DNA from: JBDGPU01 sp042219525
Lineage (GTDB): Archaea; Halobacteriota; Halobacteria; Halobacteriales; Haloferacaceae
Assembly: GCA_042219525.1 (NCBI GenBank)
Contig: JBDGPU010000106.1
Location: forward strand, 1 to 16,170
Length of the DNA: 16,170 nt
Reading direction: 5' to 3'
This document shows positions 5,757-13,100 of this stretch, in pieces. The position numbers were made by a program, and so were the translations under genes. The first letter of the stretch is position 1. Each line of letters starts with the position of its first letter. The notes beneath the pieces are model-generated. The model saw only the letters and a list, made by a program, of their open reading frames with translations. It had not been told where the DNA came from and did not search any database.

Positions 5757-6641
5757 ATGAGTCAGGCACGCACGACCCGCACTGACGCGACGAGTTGTCC
5801 CGAATGCGACGGCCGCCTCCGCACGAGCGACGCCGAGACCGTCTGTAACGACTGCGGGCTCGTCGTCGACGCCGACCGGATCGACCACGGACCCGAATGG
5901 CGCTCCTTCGCGGACGACGACACCAATCCCGAGCGTACCGGCGCCCCTCGGACTCGCGCGCGCCACGACCGCGGCCTCTCGACCGAGATCGGACAGGCGA
6001 CGCGCGCGACCGGGCGCAAGCGCCGGCGACTCGCCCGGATGCGGACCCACCACAACCGCGCGCAGGTTTCCTCGAAGCGCGAGCGAAATCAGGTGTACGC
6101 GTTCACGGAGATCCGCCGCCTAACCGGGACGCTCGGCCTCCCGGAGAGCGTCCGCGACCAGGCCTGCTCGCTGTTCGACTCCGCGCAGGAGGCCGACCTG
6201 CTGCGCGGCCGCTCGCTCGAGGGGTTCGCCGCGGCGACGGTGTACGCCGCGGCCCGCGTCAGCAACGTCGCGCGCACGACCACCGAGGTCTCGGACGCCG
6301 CGAAGGCCAGCGCCGCGGAGCAGCGCGCCGCCTTCGACGCGATGAACCGCGAGCTGGGTCTCCCCGTCGGCCCGGTCGACCCGACGGAGTACCTCCCGCG
6401 CTTCGCGTCGGAACTCGACTGCCCGCCCGCCGTCGAGCGCCGCGCCGTCGAACTCGCCGACCGCGCCCGCGAGGAGGGCATCGCCGGCGGACGCGACCCC
6501 AGCGGCGTCGCCGCCGCGTGCCTCTACACCGCGGCTCGGGAGGTCGACAGCGACGGCGGCTGCACGCAAAAGGAAGCCGCCGACGTCGCCGACGTGACGC
6601 CGGTGACGCTCCGGAACACCCACCTCGACCTGCAGAACTGA
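5757..6641 (+). CDS. tfb: Transcription initiation factor TFB (TFIIB homologue)
   Basis: The 294-residue protein has the full TFB plan. A zinc ribbon lies at residues 14-33 (C14-P-E-C17 and C30-N-D-C33). A B-finger/linker region follows at about 45-105, including G-L-S-T-E-I-G. Two cyclin-like repeats cover about 110-200 and 205-294; the first carries GRSLEGFAAATVYAAAR, and the second ends in the helix-turn-helix TQKEAADVADVTPVTLRN. TFB binds the TATA-TBP complex and the BRE and recruits RNA polymerase. Halobacteria have many TFB paralogues with partly specialised targets, so the paralogue number is not assigned. The ATG at 5757 is chosen over a TTG at 5748, as it sits about 30 bp after the TATA centre and begins the ordinary TFB N terminus. 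Its promoter is wrapped in an inverted repeat, suggesting tight control. It converges on the minD gene 40 bp away. Confidence 0.95.
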   Translation: MSQARTTRTDATSCPECDGRLRTSDAETVCNDCGLVVDADRIDHGPEWRSFADDDTNPERTGAPRTRARHDRGLSTEIGQATRATGRKRRRLARMRTHHNRAQVSSKRERNQVYAFTEIRRLTGTLGLPESVRDQACSLFDSAQEADLLRGRSLEGFAAATVYAAARVSNVARTTTEVSDAAKASAAEQRAAFDAMNRELGLPVGPVDPTEYLPRFASELDCPPAVERRAVELADRAREEGIAGGRDPSGVAAACLYTAAREVDSDGGCTQKEAADVADVTPVTLRNTHLDLQN

Positions 6642-6681
6642 CGCCACGAAGCTTGTCGAAGGCCGACGAACTGGACTTTCT

Positions 6682-7332
6682 CTACTTCGGCACTCGGTTC
6701 GCGAGCGACGCGACCGCCGTCGCAGCCGTGCTATCGGGGGCGTCGTCGAGGATCGGCGACTCGGTTGCGACCGATCTGCCGACTCGCGGATCCGCCGGCA
6801 CCACCTCAACCGGCGCGCCGAGCGCGTCGCCGACGGCGTCGACGGGTGGCTCGTCCACGACCCTGTTGAGTGCGACTGCGACGAGCCCGGCAGCCAGCTC
6901 ACGAGCCAGCTCACGGGTGCGGATCGCGTCGACGAGGGCGAACGACCGCGGCGAGGCGACGAGCAGACACGCGTCTGCAACGGCGAGGGGGACCCCGGCG
7001 TCCGCCCGCCGCCCGGCGGGGCAGTCGACGACGACGGTGCCGAACTCGCGCTCGGCAGGTCGCAGCGCGGCATCGAGTTCCGTGAGGTCGCTCGCGCGGG
7101 CCCCGGCCAGCGACCGGCCACAGGGAAGGACGTCCACGGGGCCGCCGCGGATGCACTCCCGCGTGCTCGCCCGCCCGGCGAGCACGTCGTGGAGATCGGG
7201 CCCGGCTGCGTTCGGCAGGTCGGCCATGCCGAGGTCGGCGTCGACGACGACCGCGTCGAGCGCGGCGGCAACGTTGTACGCGAGCGTCGTCTTTCCGACG
7301 CCGCCCTTCCCGCCGGCGACGGCGAGGATCAC
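6682..7332 (-). CDS. MinD/ParA family ATPase, intact P-loop
   Basis: The 216-residue protein has a textbook deviant Walker A, G-G-K-G-G-V-G-K-T-T, at residues 7-16. The signature lysine (K9) and P-loop lysine (K14) are both present. Switch I is V-V-V-D-A-D-L-G-M-A-D and Walker B is T-V-V-V-D-C-P-A-G. Such ATPases dimerise on ATP and position membranes, chromosomes or other cargo. The GTG at 7332 is chosen because it starts directly at the first beta strand and its GTGA overlaps the upstream gene's TGA by four bases, indicating translational coupling. It is rather short for the family (about 260 usual), and no C-terminal amphipathic membrane-targeting helix is obvious. It is the last gene of a four-gene operon starting at 9718, so the upstream coiled-coil and repeat proteins are plausible partners. 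Confidence 0.85.
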   Translation of the reverse strand: MILAVAGGKGGVGKTTLAYNVAAALDAVVVDADLGMADLPNAAGPDLHDVLAGRASTRECIRGGPVDVLPCGRSLAGARASDLTELDAALRPAEREFGTVVVDCPAGRRADAGVPLAVADACLLVASPRSFALVDAIRTRELARELAAGLVAVALNRVVDEPPVDAVGDALGAPVEVVPADPRVGRSVATESPILDDAPDSTAATAVASLANRVPK

Positions 7333-8300
7333 GCCAGCTGGCCGAGCGGTTCCGTCGGAACCTCGGCCTCGGCCGCCCTGTCGGCCAGCGCCGCCGCCCG
7401 GTCCGCAACGGCCCGTAGCCGCGCGGCGTCGTCGTCGAGCTTCCCGTCCAGCTCGCGGATCGCGTCGAGCCCGCCCGCGGCCGCGACCGCCTCCGTCGCC
7501 GTCGGCACGTCCGCGCCATCGAGCCGTTCCGCGCGTGCGACTCGCCGCTCGACAGCGTCCAGCCACGCGTCGACAGCGGCCGGGTCCGCTGGCGACGCTG
7601 TCGGCGGATCGGGTAAGGAGTGATCGACTTCCGCGCGTGGCGAGACAGTAGCCGATGCTGATCCACGTTCCGGTCGGTCGCCGTCCTTGTCATCATCGTC
7701 GACGTGAGCCTCGGCATCGACGTGAGCCTCGGCATCGACGTGAGCCTCGGCATCGACGTGAGCCTCGGCGTCGGCGTGAGCCTCGGCGTCGGCGTGAGCC
7801 TCGGCGTCGGCGTGAGCCTCGGCGTCGGCGTGAGCCTCGATGTCCACGTCCCGGGCCACCACCGAGGCCGCCGATTCGGACTGGTCGGTCGTCGGGGCCG
7901 CGAGAGCCGCTCGCGGCGGCCGATACGCACCGAGCGCGCGGACCGCATCGGACGCAGTTGGTTCGGACGAGTCCGTCGCGTTCGGCATTCGGCCAGCGGC
8001 GGGGGTCGCCCCCGGCACCTCCTCCCGGGCTGGTTCGTCGCGCGCGACGGTCGCGGGGGGCTCCGCCTCAGGTGCCGGGACGGCGTAGCCGAGAGCGGCG
8101 GTCGCGTCGGGCTCGATCCGCAGCGTGACGCCGTCGGCGTCCCAGCCTGGGAGCGGTTCCCCGTGGCTTCGCGGCGGGAGCACGGGCCCGTCGAGTTCGT
8201 TCTCCACCCGGACGCACCGCGCGATCGGCTCCGAGATGCGTAGTCGACAGGCGACGAGCGTCACGCCGTCTCGATGATCGGTCGTCCACGAGAGTTCCAT
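7329..8300 (-). CDS. Halobacterial protein with acidic hexapeptide repeats (perhaps DUF7857)
   Basis: The 323-residue protein has three parts. An N-terminal beta-rich domain covers about 1-75 and contains CVRVENELDGPVLPPR. A long disordered acidic linker follows. A helical, perhaps coiled-coil, C-terminal part lies at about 243-318. Inside the linker, residues 153-200 are eight tandem D-A-E-A-H-A/V hexapeptides, followed by DDDDK. The N-terminal domain looks like a family I place, from memory and tentatively, as DUF7857. No enzymatic motif is seen. It starts at the ATG at 8300, 57 bp after the coiled-coil gene, and its stop overlaps the minD start by four bases (GTGA). A structural or adaptor role with the MinD ATPase is inferred from the coupling. 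Confidence 0.7.
   Translation of the reverse strand: MELSWTTDHRDGVTLVACRLRISEPIARCVRVENELDGPVLPPRSHGEPLPGWDADGVTLRIEPDATAALGYAVPAPEAEPPATVARDEPAREEVPGATPAAGRMPNATDSSEPTASDAVRALGAYRPPRAALAAPTTDQSESAASVVARDVDIEAHADAEAHADAEAHADAEAHADAEAHVDAEAHVDAEAHVDAEAHVDDDDKDGDRPERGSASATVSPRAEVDHSLPDPPTASPADPAAVDAWLDAVERRVARAERLDGADVPTATEAVAAAGGLDAIRELDGKLDDDAARLRAVADRAAALADRAAEAEVPTEPLGQLA
7701..7844. repeat. Eight in-frame 18-bp tandem repeats
   Basis: Eight consecutive 18-bp units run from 7701 to 7844 without interruption. On the plus strand they read GACGTGAGCCTCGGCATC three times, a hybrid GACGTGAGCCTCGGCGTC once, GGCGTGAGCCTCGGCGTC three times, and a terminal GATGTC variant. On the coding strand they give D-A-E-A-H-V (four) and D-A-E-A-H-A (four, the first D-I-E-A-H-A). 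Two homogeneous blocks suggest recent slippage in two steps. Copy number is probably strain-variable. Confidence 0.95.
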
Positions 8301-8357
8301 ACCCGTCTTGGCCGCGTTTTCGGCCGTAAACCTCCGGGCTGGCGAGGGAAAGCGCGG

Positions 8358-9383
8358 TCACACCCGAATGACGGGACAGCCGAGGACGTCGTGGGCGGCC
8401 GCTGCAGTGCCGAACCGGTCGACGGAGGGGCCCAGCACGATCGGGGCGTCGACAGCGGCGACGCGAACGGCCGCGAGCGCGACGGAGGCGACGTCGCCGG
8501 CGAATGGGTGTGGAGCATCCTCCGGGAGCGACCCGGGGGCGTCGCTCGCGGGAGCCGGGTCCCCACCGGGGATGGCGTCGAGCGCGTCCCTGATTGCGGG
8601 CTGAATCTCGGCGGCGAGTTCGCGGCGGGCCTCGCGCTCCAGGTTCGCCACCTCGTCCTCCAGCGCGAGCCGGTGTTCACGCACGTCCCGCGCTTCGCGG
8701 GCGCGGTCGACGGCGCGGTCGAGCGCCTGCTCGGCCGCGATCCGCTCCGTTTCGGCGGTCGACAGCTCCGTGGTCGCCGCCCGCAACTGCTCGCGAACCG
8801 CTTCAACGTCGGCGTCGAGGTCGCGGTGAGCCCGCAACTCCCCGCGGAGTGCCGCCACTCGCTCTCGCAGTCGCCCCTCCTCGCCGGTCGCCGCCGCGAG
8901 TCGCTTTCGAGCCGCGTCGAGGTCGACCTCCGGGACGTCCTGCTCGCGGAGGGTCTCCCGGCGGTCGGCGAGCGCGTCGTCGACGCTCGCGGAGCGGCCT
9001 CGGGAACGAGCCGCAGCGGCGAGTACCGGGCGGAGTGGGCCGTCGACCGGGTGTCTCCGAAGTGGCTCGTGGCTCGACTCCGGCTGGGCGCAGTCGACCG
9101 CGATCGCCGGCGTCGCCCCCGGTCGGTCGTTCCGCAGTGCGATTTCGCCCGCAGCCCCGACGGCCATCGCGATCCGGATCGCGAGCGTGGCCGGCGACGT
9201 CGTCTCGATCTGCGGTTTCGTCATTGGCGAAAGCGACGGAGGTGAGGAGGCGACGTCGCTGGCGCCATCGGCTGGCTTGGTAGGGCTAGATCCGTGTCCG
9301 TCCGCCCGGTGATCGTCTTCCAACCGACGCCGGAGGTCGATGTGCGGGCCGTCGGCCGACCACTCGCCGATCCGGAGCCTCAT
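8358..9383 (-). CDS. Coiled-coil protein (perhaps DUF7310 family)
   Basis: The 341-residue acidic protein has a long heptad-rich, charged helical region at about residues 134-265 (for example LDAARKRLAAATGEEGRL and HRLALEDEVANLEREAR), predicted to be coiled coil. The first 50 residues are polar and low complexity. A segment at 54-100 looks beta-rich, and the last 45 residues end in a hydrophobic VRVAAVDAPIVLGPS / DVLGCPVIRV pattern. The family name is from memory, and the function is unknown. No transmembrane segment is evident. The ATG at 9383 overlaps the previous gene's TGA in an ATGA, so translation is probably coupled. Being two genes ahead of the MinD ATPase in one operon suggests a structural or scaffold partner. 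A frame on the other strand over the same region is an antisense shadow. Confidence 0.75.
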   Translation of the reverse strand: MRLRIGEWSADGPHIDLRRRLEDDHRADGHGSSPTKPADGASDVASSPPSLSPMTKPQIETTSPATLAIRIAMAVGAAGEIALRNDRPGATPAIAVDCAQPESSHEPLRRHPVDGPLRPVLAAAARSRGRSASVDDALADRRETLREQDVPEVDLDAARKRLAAATGEEGRLRERVAALRGELRAHRDLDADVEAVREQLRAATTELSTAETERIAAEQALDRAVDRAREARDVREHRLALEDEVANLEREARRELAAEIQPAIRDALDAIPGGDPAPASDAPGSLPEDAPHPFAGDVASVALAAVRVAAVDAPIVLGPSVDRFGTAAAAHDVLGCPVIRV

Positions 9384-9718
9384 AGCTCACGAGACCGGAG
9401 CGCGTCGGGGGCCGGGTGGTCGGTCCCTGCGGCGAACTTGGCGTATGGCGTCGCAGCCGCGTCGCGGTCGGCGTACGCCTCGGCTGCCTCGCGAACGTCG
9501 GCGTCGACCGCCTCGAACGGATTGAAGGGGGCCGTCCGCTCGATCTGCACGTCGCCGCCGTGGGCCGCCCGAAGCCGGAGCGCGAGAAAGGCGCCGTATC
9601 CCGACTCCTCGAGCAGCGCGGCGCGCCCGAACCGACGGACGACCTCGCCCTCGTGGCCCCGGCAGGCGTTCCGGAGCGCCGTTCGCGCCGCGGTGGAGTA
9701 GGTGACGACCAGCAACAT
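9380..9718 (-). CDS. Small halobacterial protein (perhaps DUF7311 family), first gene of minD operon
   Basis: The 112-residue protein begins MLLVVTYSTAARTALRNACRG and has an alternating hydrophobic strand-helix start and a mainly helical, charged remainder. It contains no recognisable catalytic motif. The DUF7311 name is from memory, and the function is unknown. The ATG at 9718 is preferred over a GTG at 9727, since a CTTTAATT box (9743-9750 on the minus strand) is centred about 28 bp upstream and predicts a leaderless transcript. Its stop overlaps the start of the coiled-coil gene (ATGA). It therefore leads the operon that ends with minD. Confidence 0.7.
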   Translation of the reverse strand: MLLVVTYSTAARTALRNACRGHEGEVVRRFGRAALLEESGYGAFLALRLRAAHGGDVQIERTAPFNPFEAVDADVREAAEAYADRDAAATPYAKFAAGTDHPAPDALRSREL

Positions 9719-9742
9719 AGGTTCCACTGTTTCGGTATGAAA

Positions 9743-9750
9743 ATTAAAGC
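9743..9750 (-). promoter_or_regulatory. TATA box of the four-gene minD operon
   Basis: The minus strand reads CTTTAATT, centred about 28 bp before the ATG at 9718. The AT-rich patch stands out in the short spacer behind the mcm operon. It is the only clear promoter found for this operon. Confidence 0.55.
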
Positions 9751-9814
9751 TGTTGGAATGGGAAACTAGCTGCGGATCAGTGACCGTGGCCGTTGCGTGA
9801 CGGCACGGTGGAAG

Positions 9815-10120
9815 TCAAAGCCGTTCGATTTCGAACGTCGCGTCCGCCGTCGTGTTCGATGTCGCTTCGGCGCTTCCCTCGGATTCGGCGCGTTCGACTA
9901 CCCGCTCTCGGGCAGCCGGTTCGGAGGGCGCGACGACGACGGTCCCGTCGAACGGCTCGTCGCCGACGGCGCGAAAGACGGCGTCCTCGCCGTCGAACTC
10001 GGTCGCGTAGGTGCGGAGCACGGTCGCGACCTTTCGTTCCGTCTCCGCGAGGTCGGCCTCGCCGTCTTCGAACTCGTGGATCGCGTCCTCGATGTTGCGG
10101 ATGGCGGAGATGCGGTCCAT
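9815..10120 (-). CDS. Small acidic helical protein translationally coupled to mcm
   Basis: The 101-residue acidic protein begins MDRISAIRNIEDAIHEFEDG and is helical over about 1-40. A beta-like FDGTVVVAPSEPAARERV segment follows, then a polar tail ending FEIERL. I do not recognise the family. Its ATG overlaps the mcm stop codon in an ATGA, so it is almost certainly made with MCM. The coupling suggests a helicase or replication accessory protein, but nothing in the sequence proves it. A longer frame upstream, antisense to none but out of frame with mcm, is a shadow of the mcm gene and was not used. A short palindrome at 9822-9837 overlaps the last codons and has no T-tract. Confidence 0.75.
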   Translation of the reverse strand: MDRISAIRNIEDAIHEFEDGEADLAETERKVATVLRTYATEFDGEDAVFRAVGDEPFDGTVVVAPSEPAARERVVERAESEGSAEATSNTTADATFEIERL

Positions 10121-13100
10121 CAGGTCGTGCGGAGGTGGTTCTGCTGGGGTTCGTACACTTCGCCCTTGCGGCGGAGGTTCTCGATCTCCTCCTCGGCCTT
10201 CGAGGCGTCCATCCCGATCTCGTCGGCGCGGTCGAGGACCTCCTCGACGGGCGCGCCCTCCTCGTACTCCTCCTCGATCTCGCCGATCAGCTGCTTGATG
10301 TCCTTGATGCGGTCGCGCTGGCTCTTGGACGTGCCCGTCTCGACGACGTCGGCGTCGAACTGACCGGTCTCGGGGTCGACACCGATGTCGCGGAGACAGG
10401 ACTCGACGATGTCGGTGACTCGGTCGGCGTCCTCGTGGTCGACGGTGTCCGAGAGGCGGACGCGCGCGCTCGCCTCCGCGAGTCGGACGAGCGCCTCGAG
10501 CTTCCGGGCGGTGACTGGCACCGGAGCGTCCTCGTCGGCACCCTTCGAGCGCAGGTCGACGTAGAACTCCTGGATGACCTCCTTCGCCTCGTCGGTCATC
10601 GTCGGGTAGCAGTTGCGTTTGGCGTACGCGATGTACTTCCGGAGGAGATCCTGTTCGATGGCGGGTGCGACCTCGTCGGTGACGTTGTCGACCTCCGCCT
10701 GCGTGAACTCGGAGTTGGCCAGCTCCTCCCGCTGGGTGTTCAACTCGCCGGCGTAGTTCGTCTTCAGGATGTGCTCGGCGAGTCGCGCGTCGTGGTCGGG
10801 GTCCGGCTGGTCCGTGACGGTGAAGATGAGGTCGAACCGCGAGATGAGCGCGGGCTCGAGGTCGATCTGCTCCCCGATGGGCTCGTACTGGTCGAAGCGC
10901 CCGTACTTCGGGTTTGCGGCGCCAAGCAGCGAACAGCGGGACTTGAGCGTCGCGTTGATCCCCGCCTTCGAGACGGAGATCTTCTGCTGTTCGAGCCCCT
11001 CGTGCATCGCGGAGCGGTCCGAGGCGTCCATCTTGTCCAGCTCGTCGATGGCGGCGATCCCCTTGTCGGCGAGGACGAGCGCGCCGGCCTCGAGCGTCCA
11101 CTGCTGGCCGTCGCCGAAGTCGTCGCGGACGGCGGCGGCTGTGTTGTGCGTGACGATCCCGTTTCCGAAGAAGTTGTGAGTATTCGGGACGGTAAGGTCG
11201 AATACCTCTTTCTCGCCTGTATTGACGACGCTCACGACCTCGTCCCAGACGAGGTCCGCTTCGGCGACCTCTTCGACGACCGCTTCCGTATCGCCGAGCT
11301 CACGGTCAGCAAGCAGGTTCCGTGCCCGTTCCCGACTTGGATCGTTGCCAGCGACGAGGTTCTGGTAGTACTGCCCGCCCGCGCCGTCCGTCTTTACCAG
11401 GGCGTCGCCGAGCGGGAGCCGTTCGCCGCGCCGAGGAGCGTCGTCAACTATCGTGTCGAGCGCTTCGGCCTTTGCCGTCGATCGGAATCCGATCCGATCG
11501 GCAAAGACGTCGACGTCCCCGCCGTAGATGGCAAGATGGGTCTGGATCGACTTCGACTCGATCTCGTAGCCATCTTCCCGCTCGTAGGTCCCGCGACGGT
11601 CCCGCTCACGGCGCTGAGCACGCACGCCGTACGACTCCAGCATGAGCTGGATCTGTCGAGCGAACTCGTCGTCGATCGTCGAGAACTGGACGCTCGATCC
11701 ACCGGTGTCACGAGCGGAAACCGACCCGTCGGCGTCGAAGAGGCCCTGAAGGAACGCATCGGCGTGTTCGGCAGTCGTCAGTTCGGACGCGAGAGCGATG
11801 TTCTTCTTCGGCGATTCGACGCCGAGATTGCTGAAGAACCGCGCGACTGTCGCGCTGTGGAGCCGGATACAGGGAACGCGGTCGTCCTGATACTCGATCG
11901 AGGGCGACTTGTCGAATACCGATTCGATGATGTCCGCTGCCTCGCGTAGTAACTCCTCGTCGGAGTTGGAGATGCGGACGTGACCTCGGTTACTGCCGCG
12001 TCGCGAGACCATCACGTCGCCGTCGCCGAACACGAGCCCGACGAGATATAACAGGTCCGCGTCGAACTCGTCCGGAATCCGAACACCGTCACCGTGTCGG
12101 AGCATCGCGCGCTCGACGTTGATGTCGGGTCGGTCAGCACCGACCGCGTCGAGGATGCGGTCGAGCCTGTCGAGCGGGAGGTGACGATTCGGAAGCGAGT
12201 CGTAGATGAAGTCCTCAGGCAGGTCCAGCTCCGCGGCAGCGTCACGGAGCGTGCCGAACTCCTTCCATAATTGCTCGCGGAGGAACGCTACCGAGTCGTC
12301 GCTCAGTTTAAGTTTCTCCTCGGTAAATTCGAAGAAATCGCGAATTGATGGCGACGAACGGTCGATCTCGTCGTATTTCGGGACTGCAACGTGGTCACCG
12401 GTCTCCACCTCGGAGATTTCGCGCCACTCGACGCCACCTTCGTCGCAGACGAGAATCGGCGTGTTGACCGACGTTTCGAGCTCCTTGCCGTACGATGTCT
12501 CGATGCGGCGACACGGCTTCTCCGGCATTCGCCAGACGTGCGAGCTCGTCCGCTGATCGACGTCACCGCTCTCGCGGTCGAACGTGTACAGTTCGTGTTC
12601 TGCCTCGGCGGCGGTGTCCTCGTCGACTGTTTCAGGATGATGCTCCGTCGCGAGTTCGCGAATCGGCTCGAACCCATCCGCCGTGTGGATCATCGTGTCT
12701 CCCGTTACGCAGAGCCCGGCCGCAGAGGAGCCTTTACCGGAGGTGTAGACGGAGCGTGGCGCGATGTTTTCGACGTACGAGATCATCTGAGAGTTGTGCG
12801 AGATAACCCCGTTCGAAACGTAGTTGTGGGTTCCGGCGACCTCGAGGTCGTATACCCAGTCGTCCTCGGGAGCTACCTGTTCAAGCGTCTCGATCCGATC
12901 CCAGCGCAAAGTCCTGTATCGAGTATTCTCGACAGTGGTATCTACCGTGGTAATTCCTCCATCCACCACTGGCTTGGACGCGACAGCGACGAGTTCCCCC
13001 TCCTGTAGTTCTTCAGCTCGTCTGGGTTCGTGGGTTCCATTTTCGCTCTGGACAAACAGCGGATGTGACGGCGTTACGTCGAGTTCCCGGCCCGACGCGG

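Noticed and set aside
9822..9837. Palindrome CGTTCGATTTCGAACG as a terminator
   Set aside because: It sits in the last codons of the small gene and lacks a T-tract on the minus strand.
9793..11949. Long plus-strand open frame opposite mcm
   Set aside because: Antisense shadow of the GC-rich mcm frame, with low-complexity Leu/Arg/Val translation and no recognisable domain.
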